Shown here piece by piece: positions 34,714-46,030 of a DNA stretch of 62,000 bases. How positions within the stretch are numbered: the first letter of the stretch is position 1; each line of letters begins with the position of its first letter. Source of the stretch: Acanthaster planci (lineage: Eukaryota; Echinodermata; Asteroidea; Valvatida; Acanthasteridae); NCBI RefSeq assembly GCF_001949145.1, contig NW_019091375.1, positions 2,634,558 through 2,696,557 on the forward strand, in the 5' to 3' direction. Under the pieces are notes generated by a model. The model made no database searches and had not been told where the DNA came from. It saw only the letters and a list, made by a program, of their open reading frames with translations. The translations under genes and the position numbers were made by a program.

Positions 34714-37066
34714 TTAATCGCCCGTATTTCATTAAACTGAGGCTGAATCCGAATCTGTTGTCTAGAGCTAGGTCTAAGTCTTCACTCCATTGAAAATGCG
34801 TGGAGACGCGTAGGCAATAGACCTAGTCGTAGCTCTGGAAGCCCGTTTCGGACACGGCCTGAATCTAGGCACACACAATTTCTGCCGATTTCTTTGATAA
34901 CCAGGCTGCGGAAGTACTCGAAAGAAAATTTACGGAATCCCATTTGGTCATGGTATTCAAATTGGTCTATTGGCGTATCACATGCTTTAGTTGTAAACAA
35001 AGGAAAATCAATCATTTGCCATTTTTATTTATAAACAATCAATTCATTATCAAAACGAGCAAGCTGACAGGCTTATTTTAGGAAAACAGGCCTCTTGGTA
35101 TTTAAAATGAAGTGCTGTGTATCCAGCTTTGTTAATATTGAGTTGTAAATTATACATAAAATAAAGCCAAGTTTCTGATCCCATGAACATCAGTGCAAAG
35201 TATATGATCGAATTACCAATTAACAAAGGGTTCATTCTGCTTTACCAGTTACAAAAAAAAATATGTGAATACTTCCAATAATAATGGACCATGGTTGGAG
35301 CTGCTTTCTGAGAGCATTCAGTGAAGTATGTTATAAATATACCTGAAATTCGGAGGTTAATGAGGATTACGTTCATTGTGAATGTTATCTTGCTAAAGTT
35401 ACTGAAGTTAAACACAACAGGCCCAAATTTAAACCCAGCGAACTAAAAACTGCAGTAGGTTCATCCTTTACAATTAGTTGTCAAAACACACTGAAGTTAT
35501 TTCAAAACACAGACATGTACTACACTACACATACTTGTTACATCAGAGGGCGTGCATATTAAGTCCGAAGTTTGATTGAGGTGAAGGTTTTCGTGCATTG
35601 ATACTCAAAAAGGACATTTCACAGGTACAGTGACTTCCCTAAAGCAAAGTGCAGAACTTTCGAAGTTGAGTATTTCTTGGAGCTGCTGTGTCATTGCTAA
35701 TACAGCGTGAAATGACACTACACCTGTTCAGTGCAGATCGTCTCACCCTTGGACGGCATCTTCGAAGCCAAGTCTGTTTGGCTGAAATCCAATCCAGGGG
35801 ACTGAGGATAGTCCAACAAAGCTACAACCTCGCATTACTGGTTGCTTACAAATGTATTAGCTGAAAAAAAGAACAGGATGTCAATAAATTGCATCATTTT
35901 CTAGTAAGGATGGAATGGGTTTAAGATAGCTTTAAATGGCTTGAAGGGTTCATTCACATAGTCCAATAAGGTTGTTTCTGGTATTTCTTCTGTAATTCTG
36001 TCTTTTTAATGTTTCTGACATACTGAAAATGTACATGTTTAAACGGCAAAATACATTTACATGAGTTTCCCAGTCATTCATGCAGTGGTGGTGACGCTTT
36101 CAGTAAAGCTCGGAGAATGGCAATCAAAGCTCATATTTTAATACTGTACGTGTATTTGGAACGTTAATAATTATGCACGACCATAAGAGTATTAACATAT
36201 TATTCCATGTACCTGCAGTTTTATATGAATGAATACTGTCATATGCCAAAACTATGCACAATTATTAGTGAATGTGATTATCATATAGACTTCAAATGCT
36301 GGTAAGTCTTGTCCTACATCATCCAATTTTAAACATTTTGTGGGTCCGACGTCACGTCGGAATGAGAAATATGCAAATTTTCGGACTTTTAGATCGGGAC
36401 CTAAGTTTTGTTTTCAACTCTGGGCTGAGATGGCGTTATATACTGTTATATATTACATGAAAAAATCAAACGAAGCTGCTGGTTGGAACATCCGAAAGGT
36501 CCGGAAAAACAATGAAAAACATAAGCAATATAGCCCGAACGCGACTCGTTAGACAATCATGAATTTCATGAAGAATTACAGACTCAGTCAGAAATTCCCG
36601 AATATCAACGACGCTATTCGAATATGGACGAGATGAGTTATTTCAGCTATTTTTGGAAACTGGATGAATTCCTCCATTTTCGGTCACGTGGGCAAAGGGT
36701 GATATTGGACCCTTGATTTGACGAGAATAGTCGAAATCATCGGATTTGGTACCCAGACTACCGTGAACACAAGTGCACAGAATCCGCCACGCTACTTTAA
36801 ACTGATGACCATCAGTCTCTGCATGGCTGCATTCAAGATTAATGACTAGCGCTAGGTCTTGGTCTTAGCCTGGTGGAGATACAGTAACACACTGGAAAAA
36901 TGCTCATATCCAGGCGCATTTTCTCACTTCACTTTGAAAGAAAACCAATCATGTCTGCAGCCCTGATCGAAGGAAAGACATTCCTTTCATGGGGATAGTG
37001 GAAGATATCACTTGGGTGAGCAATTCTTTTCCGACAGACGTACGAGAAAATCAGACCTTTTCATCA
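34714..37066. other. Non-coding stretch
   Basis: No exon is supported. A GACGTCACGTC palindromic word lies at 36349. A plus frame at 36340-36552 is lysine- and asparagine-rich and follows local base composition. Otherwise I see nothing. Confidence 0.5.
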
Positions 37067-37261
37067 TCATAAAACTGGATGGTAGTTATACGCGAGCATG
37101 CTGGCAGATTCGGTAAACCATGATCCTAATTTCCTCACCATCTCATTAGCAGCAAGAGTGCTATGACATCTAGTCATTCCCCCATGATTATTGGGAAGAG
37201 GAAGGCACATTGAGTAGAAGACAATCGCGAGCATGAACAGAAGCAGACCTTCGGACGGCAC
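37067..37261 (-). CDS. Weak candidate exon with signal-peptide-like sequence
   Basis: The minus frame contains GLLLFMLAIVFYSMCLPLP, a hydrophobic stretch followed by a polar segment with HSTLAANEM. A donor-like ATG|GTGAGG lies directly after that. The only in-frame ATG near the N-terminal side is inside the hydrophobic stretch. This could be a signal-peptide exon of a secreted protein or a chance frame. No acceptor or promoter is clear. Confidence 0.15.
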   Translation of the reverse strand: MPSEGLLLFMLAIVFYSMCLPLPNNHGGMTRCHSTLAANEMVRKLGSWFTESASMLAYNYHPVL

Positions 37262-37662
37262 GTGCCATACAAAGACCTTAGGCCAACAATTAATTATGAA
37301 ATTGCTGTTATCAGGAAAGCAGTCGGGGAGGATAGCCTGGGACCGTGCTGGGATGTCTCTGTAGCTAGGGACAATGATTATTCATGAAATAATTGAAGCT
37401 TCGTAATTCCCCTCGGTAGTTGGGGGTCTATAAAGGAACTCCTAACATCCCATACGCGCTGTTGCCAATGGATGCCAAAGCTTTATAGCAACTCCGATCA
37501 ATCCGCGGTGTGGTGATGATTATCTCCGGTCTGGGGTCTTGCTTCCACCCCTCGTCCCCGCCTGTATTTACCCCAATCACTATCTATCTCCGTATCTCTG
37601 CCGTTGAATCATCGCGGGCGTTTTTCTTAGTCATAATTGGGTCTCTCTGTGATGTTGGTCTT

Positions 37663-37990
37663 AATCTTATTCTATACATGGTATACATTGCTTCGCCTAT
37701 CACCTCTACGGCCCGGATTTGACTCCCGGCTGCAGGGGTCCACACGTAGATTGGGTTTTCAGTCCCTACCTGATTCCATGGGTTTTACCCAGAAATTTCT
37801 TCTCTGAGTAAAATGTAACTGCTTCTTTCTACAGATGTGGGTGGATGTGTGCCTTTTGGTGGCTGCATGCGTGAGGCCCCCTTCAGGCCTTAGTCTCGTC
37901 CACGTTTAATGCCTTCACTGTACAGCGCATTTGAACATATCTGTATGAAAATTGCGCTTTAAAAATGAACAAATTATCATTATTATTTTG
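37663..37990 (+). mobile_element. tRNA-Glu-derived SINE with L2-type tail
   Basis: The head contains TTCGCCTATCACCTCTACGG followed by CCCGGATTTGACTCCCGGC. This closely follows the anticodon arm and T-loop (B box) of metazoan tRNA-Glu. A TGGTATACATTG word upstream fits a degenerate A box. The body includes CATGGGTTTTACCCAG. The 3' end is GCGCTTTAAAAATGAACAAA followed by TTATCATTATTATT, the kind of tail shared with L2-clade LINEs. The order head, body and tail gives plus orientation. Target duplications were not resolved, and the left edge is approximate. Confidence 0.7.
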
Positions 37991-40380
37991 TTTGGGTATT
38001 TTGGTTTAAATACTTCTATCGTGTAGAGGTTGCCACGTGAACTGTAGGGAACTATATCTTACCTTCCAAAACTTCCTTGCCCACACAAGCCTAGCTATAA
38101 GCCTGATCTTGGAATTAGCCATTATTTAGATCACGTGGTATTGCACCTTCTGTAAGAGTTTTCCTAAACTGGACCCAGCCTGCGTAATATATTTTAAGTT
38201 TAATTCTCAACGAGAAGTAGGATTTTGTGTGAGGGTAAGAAGTGTTTGTTGCACCTTTAGAACAACAAAAAACTATCCAAAAGCCAGCCCCAAGCTAAAA
38301 AAAAATAGTGCACTTTGTTTAAGATCGGCTTCACACAGTTTAACACGTCCGTCCTGAACCTTGTCACAGTGGATGGCGACGGCAATGTTTCAGAATCTGG
38401 GTTAGTGTTCTCTTTTCCTCCGGCTTTTTTTTGCCAGTTTTGTTGTCATTCTGTAGAAGAAAGATCCCCATAATACCCTTTTAATAATCGCGAGGGGCCT
38501 GATCATAACCCCCTGACAACCCCTGAGCTAGAGTGAGTGAGCGCTTCGCCGGATATGACAATATCTCGGTCCAAGAAATATTAAAACACTGGGTTGCTTC
38601 GCCTCATGGTCTTTGGAATCCACTCGGAAAATTGCCACAAGCCCCGCCGCTTCGTCGCGCAATATGAAGACAAGCCAACGTGTCAGTAACACCTTTTCCG
38701 GTATGAATATTCCGCCATGTCCCCGGCATAATTGGATTAGCATTTGTTTCAGGTAATGGGGAATAAAGTGAATGGAAATTAGGTGTTTGTAAAGTGCATT
38801 GTAGTAGGCTGGTTTGATCTCTGTGATACAGGAGTGGTACGCACTTGGGGTGTCTGGTTTTCTTGACGATCTGCTTGAGGTGCATATTTTGGGCGAGGTA
38901 AAGCCTCAAATTAGTTTCTCTTTCGGTGGGACGTTTTCTCTCCGTTCTGACTAAACGCCCACGCAATGCTGCAAGACCTTTGCAGGAACTGATACCCATA
39001 GAATATTAACTTTTGGTTGTTTCCGTTTTTGTAATAACGAAAAGCCATTTACTTTTCCCTATTTTGGCTTGCTAACGGTGGATATACGATTTTAATTTAT
39101 AAGATTGAAAAAAAATCGTTTCTAGAAATTTTATCAAAGAGCCAAAAATGTGACAAACGTACAAACCCAAGAGCAAATTTTGAGCCGGACATAAATTGAT
39201 AAAGACAAACGTAATCAGAATGGAACCACGCGAACATTGCAATGGTCACACAAACAGTTTATTAAGAAAATTAGGTTTAAGAGATTTTTTCTACGAACGT
39301 AAGGGATTAGGGCTACCTGTTGCTGGAAGGTTATAGCTGAGTTTTGGTGCGGGTTTTTCGTTTTGTTTTTTGTTTCTTTTTATTTATTAAAGGCTGTGTA
39401 TTTGTTTGTCTGCTTGTCTGTCTTCTCCATACTTCCGTTCGCCATTGATACATTTGTGACATGGTTTCTTTACGTCTCTCAATTATTCCTGTCTTTTTGA
39501 TGAGAGATTCTTTGAAAAGTTTTGATTTCGTAGTTTTCAAACCCATCTAGACGAGCAAAAAGAAGCTATAACGAATTTAGTGTGAAAAGTGAACAATTCC
39601 GCAGAACCTGAATGAAAATGACGTTGAAATGTGTGTCTCTGTATTTTCAACGGGCTGATTTTGCCAGCATGGCAAAGTATGCCTATGTATGCCAAATTTA
39701 TATGTAAAAAGGTCGTTTCTCCACAGATTATGGATGATAACTCCAAAACGAAATGGTTTTTCTATTAATCTATTTGATTAAACAAAATTACTTAATGGTT
39801 AAGAGCGGTACTCTGGGGCCCTATGAATTGATTACTGACGTCATGGCATGGAAGGGCGTCCTCTTGGGCACATTAAAGACATTTATTGTTTCACATTTTA
39901 AATTTGTTTCCGATACTGCCGTAGATTAAAGACACAGAATTAACTAATGACGCAATTATCCCCGAAGTTATTGAAGGGAAAGTTTCGATATGATCAGTTT
40001 TCCCTTTTGTTTTCGTCATTTAATGTACTTTTAATTCAAAGATGTTATTTTGCTCTATGATAAGACCATTTTTATTTCCGATGACATGCATGAAAATTCT
40101 GTGATGTCATAAAACCAGATATCCATTTTGCCGGAGTAACTCTTGTTTGTAACTAAAACGAACACGTCCGATCAAGAATTTTTTTTATTATTATTATAAT
40201 TTTTGGGGGGTGTTTAAATATTTTGCTCCGTTGAAAATGAGAGGCGGTGTTTGTATTTTCATTTCGGGCCAGTAAAACGCAGCTGATACACCTTTCCACA
40301 GAAAATTCGCCCTACTTCACGTTTGACCTGAAGTGCTTGACCACCCATCTGTAACACCCCACACTACCAACAACAGCGCG
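37991..40380. other. Non-coding stretch
   Basis: The only notable frame is a 131-codon minus frame (38604-38999), rich in basic residues (RTERKRPTERETNLRL). A possible acceptor, GCAAAGGTCTTGCAG, lies at its start and a weak donor, GGAAAAG|GTGTTA, further on. It is unrecognised and about the length expected by chance. T-rich runs are common. Confidence 0.4.
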
Positions 40381-40758
40381 CGCAGATAAGCGGGCTACGG
40401 CACATGGAATCTGTGACTGAGCCAGTGGAGGCGTTCATTGGCTATACAGAGACGTCAGTGCGCAGTTCTCTTTCACGTCGCCACTTGCTGTTGTCTTTTC
40501 GGTGTGTGTGTGGGTGGGTGTGTATGACATCGCTGAACTCGTCAGGTATCGGAGTACAATAACCAACTTGCCACGCACGACGCGTTGTCTATTCCGCATG
40601 TGCGTGTGACGAGATCGCCGATGTCGCTAGCTATCGGAGTGCAATAACCAACATACTGGTCAAGTTCACCGACTAGGCGTCGCATGCCCCTAACTCCACA
40701 TCGTATCTTGTTTTAATTCCACGGGACACGCAAGAACTGACGGGCTCTTGGCGGCATC
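40381..40758 (+). promoter_or_regulatory. CpG-rich promoter and 5' UTR region
   Basis: This block is visibly richer in CpG than the surrounding 10 kb. It contains GCGCGCGCAG, an inverted CCAAT box (CATTGGCT), GACGTCAG resembling a CRE/ATF site and a TGTGTGTGGGTGGG tract. No TATA box is evident, as in many metazoan CpG-rich promoters. It leads directly into the ATG at 40759. A 5' splice site follows the first 31 codons, which supports a genuine gene start. The transcription start cannot be fixed. Confidence 0.5.
40528..40653. repeat. Duplicated promoter block
   Basis: TATCGGAGTACAATAACCAA at 40547 recurs with one change at 40632, exactly 85 bp downstream. Weaker similarity extends about 20 bp to the left (GA-ATCGC-GA--TCG). 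The ends near 40528 and 40653 are approximate. The duplicated word could be a factor-binding block used twice. Confidence 0.75.
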
Positions 40759-40850
40759 ATGTCAAAGATGAGTACCTTGTGGCAGCTGAAAGATTCCATG
40801 CTCAGGAAGGGAGGCGAGGCCAAGGACTATGTGAACATTTCAATGAATAG
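40759..40850 (+). CDS. First coding exon of an unidentified gene
   Basis: ATG at 40759-40761 has A at -3 in the context GGCATCATGT. It opens 30 full codons rich in GC-ending codons. The peptide begins MSKMSTLWQLKDSMLRKGGE and ends with AKDYVNISMN. It is cut in phase 2 by TAG|GTAGGAG; read through, the frame would stop two bases later, as expected of intron. The start is preceded by a CpG-rich promoter-like region with no upstream stop-free extension. The peptide is charged, with no signal sequence, so a cytosolic protein is likely, but I do not recognise the family. Later exons should lie to the right. The only phase-compatible candidate I saw is 50822-51011. Confidence 0.5.
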
Positions 40851-41259
40851 GTAGGAGATGTTTGTTTGTTACATCTTTACTTTAACCGAGGGAGGGGCAA
40901 ACCAAACTTCTTTGGTTTTCTCCGTTACTCGAAGCACCGCTGAATTTGCTACAGCAAAGATATTCAAGATGAATTTAGCAAGTATATCAGGAAAAAATAA
41001 GGAGACGCGCTAAACCAAGCACAAACTGATTTCAAACTATTCGAATCTTTGAGCATCAGCGAAAACTGGGTCGCCGGCTTAAGGTCTAGGGACAAAGCCT
41101 CGTTTTTTATCCCGGGCCCCACCACCAGCGCTCAGGACACATTAACGAAAGTCGATTTTTCAGTTTAAAAAGATCACTATACCGTTAAAGGAAGGGAACT
41201 GTCGCTGCTGTACGACAAAACTTTTAGTGCCTGTCCTCACCGAGAGGTTTCAATTTGGA

Positions 41260-41290
41260 AATTAAAATAATAATAATAATATTGATAATT
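41260..41290. repeat. AAT microsatellite
   Basis: TAATAATAATAATA within AT-rich intronic sequence downstream of the first exon. Confidence 0.8.
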
Positions 41291-41383
41291 GTCATATTTC
41301 AAGCTTTAAATGCAAGTCTTGGTGAGGAAAAGCTGCTTAAATGCCTAGTATAGCAAGAGTCAAAATTGCTGGTAAGAAAGTAA

Positions 41384-41724
41384 GGGCTGGCGACCATTTA
41401 GACCCGGTTTGAAAAGGGCCCCCGGTAAGCTCGCCCTGTTGCAAGTACTGTTATTTTCAAATATTGGTATATGTAATCTATCCCAGAAGGAACTTGCTTG
41501 TGGTTTTTAATCCTTCAGCTCTATACAATGTTTACACTCATCCACTCAGACCCCTATTCATCTGTGGAAGCATGGTGGGGGAAGCCTTTCTTCAGGGACT
41601 TTGAAATGCTGATGTGCAGACAGGCCTGATACCGGCCTGGAGTAGCCTGAATACCGGGCAGGCATTATACAGGGTGGGCTACCGGGGGGCCCTTTTCAAA
41701 CCGGGTCTAAATGGTCGCCGGCAC
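41384..41724. mobile_element. MITE of PIF/Harbinger type, 341 bp
   Basis: The left end GGGCTGGCGACCATTTAGAC continues CCGGTTTGAAAAGGGCCCCC. The right end is its inverse (ending GGTCTAAATGGTCGCCGGCAC). The terminal repeats are about 45 bp with few mismatches. TAA flanks both ends (41381-41383 and 41725-41727), fitting the 3-bp TWA target duplication of PIF/Harbinger elements. The G-rich outer bases are usual for that superfamily. The interior has no open frame. It sits in the presumed first intron of the gene starting at 40759. Confidence 0.75.
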
Positions 41725-41727
41725 TAA

Positions 41728-44235
41728 TGGAATTTTCAAACTAGAAAAGTCCACTTTATGTCGAATGAGAATGGCGGAATGTTAGCGCTCTGGACAATAG
41801 TGTCATTGGGATGGTGCCCCAGCAAAAGGAGGTATTTCAGTAGTTGTGCCTAATTAAAGGTTGGAGCATGTGACATATAAAAGATCACCGTGACAGTTGA
41901 CGACTTTTCTCTCTCACAGCTTTGCGTTCAACCTTTCATTTATGGTTTTGTATCGCGCCAAAGAACAGCAACGTCTTTCTTTCATACAAATAAAGCTTAT
42001 GCAAGAAGAGGCATACTTCACAGACTGGTCAAATACTTTGTCCCCCCCCTTGTTGTTGTGAAAGTTAGAAGGACATTTCCATAGAATACGACCAGACGTA
42101 CCGTTGTGAATCTGCTTTGCCGTGTACATACACGATAGCATCTCTGATCCATGACACTTTAAATTATTTATAAACTGTGCTGTGTATAAGCACGCATTAG
42201 AAATTGAATACGACAGCAGAAATGCTCCGAACATTGGACTCAAATTTCGATATTTGTGGACAGGGAAAATGCATCATTATCATTTTACAATGCTTAGGAT
42301 TGGTAGTGCGTTCTTCAAAACGGTGCACAAGCTGGTTTTAAGACTAACTGGAACATATCGTTTCTTAGTATGTTGAATAGTTAATTCTGCTACTAATTCT
42401 TTGTCACTGTAATGTGTTAGACGCATAGTTAGGTCTTGAAAAAACGTCTCCGCTTCTCTTTGATCTAATGTCGCTGCCTACAGAATTACCATAACTCACT
42501 CAACTTAACCCCCAACGTGCTGATAGTTATTGAAGTATTTTTTATTACTTTTTTGAATCGATGATGGAAAATCGGAGTAGAGAATCGAGTTGTTGATTTT
42601 TTTTATTGACTCTGTAACGATCATGGTTTTGTGTGTGAACTGGCACAGTTATTTTTTGTCCTCATTGAAAAAGCTGATGACAGGCAGGTCGCGTGCAAAA
42701 GAGCAGTGTTCATGGGTCCAGTGCTCGGTTAAAAGTGCATAATAGACACGCAGTCATCACCGGCAGTAACGTAAGGATGTCTTTACGTTTATGCAGCGAA
42801 ATGCGAAGTTCGGCTCCCAGATTTCATCACAGCTCAGAAAATGCCGTCTGAAAGCCAAATTGGCCGTCCATTTGCATTTGCATTCCATAAATGGTTTACC
42901 CAAAATAGACTTATCTTGTCAGGATCATTTCATTTTTTAACGATATTATTTAGTGTTTTTATAAACATGGCTGAATATCAATAGTCGACAGTTGACAGCC
43001 CATATCTGCGGTTGGTTTTAAGGAACAGAGGGTTTCCTTTTCAATTTCAGTTTTTGGAACGCGTCAATCGATGGAGTAGGCCTATTTTAAAATTTATCAA
43101 GAGAACCAATGAAAGGCAACCTCTCAATTTACATTTACGTATCATGAAATAATATTAGCTTATATCTTGTTTTATTCCACAATAAGGAAACACAATCTTG
43201 ATTTTGACATATTATTTATTCTTTCACGGGGATTCCACAAAACATGCCTCTCCCTATAACTTTGTGGACTGATAACCCTATTTCACGTCAGAAACTATGT
43301 CTCTTACCTGTGGACGACGTTAAGGAGAACTGTGATCGAATAATATCACACCACTGTTTGATAAACTTAAAGTATCCTCCCAACTCATTGTTCAGATTGA
43401 ACTCTTGCGCTGAACAGGCAAGTGAATCCACTAGAAGACATTTCAGCTTGCGGGCGTATGCTCAAATGACAAAAACAATAGCAGAACGCGAAAAAGTTGC
43501 ATTTGCCGCCAACGAACTTTCAATAGTCACTCAGCAAGTTAGTGTACCTATCACTTTGCGACAAATTCATATAGATGACCAGTCCTGGCGTTGGAGTCAC
43601 TACACGAACCAGGTTGCCCGTCTCTGGGTTTTTTCAAAACAGTTTCCACGCAGTATAAAAGGAAATTTAACATTACCAGACGCCAGCCATTACTTTTCAC
43701 GGAAACAGCTGAAGAAAATCGTCTCAAGTAAACTGGAAAAACATTATTGGTGTTTTATATTTTTTTGGCTGATGTGATAGAGTATTTCCTGAAGTACTGC
43801 TAGGTATAGCTTTTGTCAAGGCAGTGCATTCAACAGGTGTCCCTGCGGTGAAGGCATTTTGGCTATGCAGCCAATGAAATGAGACGAGTTAAACCTCGAT
43901 AGCCGACTGGAGTGCGGTGCCTGATCGTCTGTTTTTATTAGCTGACTTCTGATGAGGTGAATGATAGTTCTCCGCATTGCGTTGAAAAATAGCTTTGCAA
44001 AAAACGGACGTCCCCTGTGATGCATGGTTTACGTAATAGCACACGAAACGAAGACCTATCTTACTCGGCAAATGCGTGTGCACAGGTGTACCAAATGAAT
44101 TTGAATTTGTAATCATAAAATTTTCCGACACCGATTCAAGTTCCTAGAGATCATGGAATGCCTCTCGGGTGTGGTGGATTGTTAGACACTAGCTATATCC
44201 ATAGTTACAAGTCTTGAGGAAAGCTTTGGTGTTCT
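41728..44235. other. Non-coding stretch
   Basis: It holds the longest open frame of the window (177 codons, 43244-43777, +). That frame has no recognisable domain, no clear splice sites and a composition like its surroundings, and one frame of that length is not surprising by chance in DNA of this composition. Otherwise AT-rich with no repeats of note. Confidence 0.4.
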
Positions 44236-44440
44236 TTGCTTTGCTTGGCATGGCTTGGCATGGCATGGCATGGCATGGCTTGGCTTGGCATGGCTTAGCA
44301 TGGCTTGGCATGACTGGCTTTGTCTGACATGGCTTGGTTTGACTGAGTATGGCTTGGTATGACCTAGCATGGCTTGGCTTGGCTTGGCATGGCTTGGCTT
44401 GGTTTGGCTTGGCTTGGTGTAATTTGGCTCGACTCGGTTC
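44236..44440. repeat. Pentamer satellite (TGGCT/TGGCA)n
   Basis: About 200 bp of variant 5-bp units alternating TGGCT and TGGCA (TTGGC/ATGGC), degenerating towards the right end. The minus strand is open across it and would encode a KPSHAKPSQA-type repeat (44182-44481), which is an artefact of a 5-bp period read in threes. Confidence 0.92.
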
Positions 44441-44509
44441 ATAATTAAGCAGCTAAAGAGAAGTTTGACGTACACGTACATACTGATATTATACGTTCTG
44501 ACATCTTAC

Positions 44510-44863
44510 CTCAAGGATTCTTTTCGTTGTAAATGGCTGACAAAATAAAACTAGGATAAAATTCAAATAAGCAAACCCCACGACTTTGAATGCAGGCAAA
44601 GAAAATAGATATGGAAATCTTCCTGAAAGCAGTGATGCATGATATTCACCGCTGGACCCGTTTACCATTATCAGAACAAACGTCGCGGAAGGTAGACAAA
44701 TCAACGGATATCTGCTGGGGTCCGCATTTCGATTAAGTTCCGGAAATTCAGTAAGACAAACGGCCAGGGCTGTTTCTCTTAGATGTACATACAGCTCTGT
44801 ACTTAATAAGATTCGCTTTAATAACGGGTCTCGGGCGGTGCCAATAAGCTTTGAGTGCAGCCA
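44510..44863 (-). CDS. Candidate 118-codon exon, possible membrane protein
   Basis: On the minus strand the pyrimidine-rich stretch CTGTTTTTTGTGTCCTTGTA leads to a usable AG before 44863. From there the frame is open for exactly 118 codons to a strong donor, TTGAG|GTAAGATG (phase 0 to phase 0). The first part is helical and charged (ARDPLLKRILLSTELYVHL). The second part has hydrophobic stretches (YPLICLPSATFVLIMV and VVGFAYLNFILVLFC) that could be membrane segments. The longer open frame extends to 44917 and includes the acceptor region. I do not recognise the family. The strand is opposite to the gene starting at 40759, so it would be a separate gene. Confidence 0.33.
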
Positions 44864-45949
44864 CTCCAAGATGTACAAGGACACAAAAAACAGACGAGTT
44901 AAAATATACGTTTTCAAAAAAAATGAGCCAAATTAAACAAATGTTGACGCATTCAGTCAATTAAGTTTATATAGTGCAGGTTAATGTTGGATGCCAAAGC
45001 TCAGGATTTTTATTTAATCTGTTTTTAATTACGCAGTTCACAATGTATTTTCTAAATTTCCTATTACTATTGTGATTTCATCACCTCTTTGATAAAGCTG
45101 TTAAAATTAACCTCTTCGTCTGAGAGCTATCCAGGGGTATATCTGATTAACTCAGGTGATTACTTTTTTCTGATTTGCTTTGCTTTTTAGTTTTGTTTCT
45201 TTTTTCATTTAAATTCACATACACAAGTACCCTCAAATTGGAGAGTAACATAACCCCATGAATTTAATAATAATGACTATTTTACTGATACTGCCTTTGA
45301 ATTGAATGCTGGATCATGTATAAATGGCGTAGTGTACGTGACGTTGTACGAAACCTGACGAAAATGCTTCAACGCAATGTGTATTTTGGCTGCAATTCAT
45401 CATTTGTTATCACAGGAAAATCCTAAAGACGGATCTTGAGAGCGCTGAACCGTCGCCATTTTAAGTAGGACCACTTCACAATCAGACAACCCCGCACGCC
45501 TCCCAACTGCCTTTCGTCCATTCCATTCAATAAAGATAAGGAAAAGGGTATGACAACAAATGAAAAATGGTGCACGATATAAGCGCTTTCCCCCTTGTAA
45601 TTTTGACATTCATCGGGGTCTTTTCTTGTTGGGGAACGCGACACCACTGAACGAACTTCCAGTAAATCATGACTTTCCCCTTACCTGGCACCAGCTTTTA
45701 TCGATCATCGCGAAGGCCAAGGAAGGCGTCTTAGTGTGGCTAGTACGAATTCATTGTGTAACCTCCACTTGACTGTTTTCAGTTTCCTCCACTCTACATT
45801 AGGTGTAAATTAGATTTTAATTGCTAAATGCCTGTTCGCGCTGTTTCCTTAACACGGAGATCTACCGGTTGGAGGGAGGGTACAAAGTCGTATCAAGTGC
45901 TGTGTTATCTCCTCTCAAAGATAGATTGCGTTTGAAATGCCCTATCCAT

Positions 45950-46030
45950 AATTAATGGCTGCATGCACTGGGGAGAAGGCCCCAGAGTGGTTTTTTTTTT
46001 CTGAATAAAATTTCTTTCCTTTCCTCGGCC
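45950..46030 (+). mobile_element. SINE-like 3' fragment
   Basis: GGCTGCATGCACTGGGGAGA followed by AGGCCCC resembles the GGCTGCATGCGTGAGGCCCC block in the body of the SINE at 37.7-38.0 kb. It is followed by a T run and AATAAAATTTCTTTCCTTTCC. No tRNA head is present, so this would be a 5'-truncated or diverged copy. Confidence 0.35.

Noticed and set aside
38604-38999. 131-codon basic minus-strand frame
   Set aside because: Looks superficially like a DNA-binding or retroelement protein but has no conserved motif, and its splice signals are weak.
43244-43777. Longest open frame (177 codons, plus strand)
   Set aside because: No recognisable domain, no codon bias, no clear splice or promoter signals. 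One frame of this length is not surprising by chance in 62 kb of six-frame AT-leaning DNA.
44182-44481. 99-codon minus-strand frame with KPSHAKPSQA-type repeats
   Set aside because: Produced by the pentamer satellite. A 5-bp period read in triplets gives a 15-nt pseudo-repeat.
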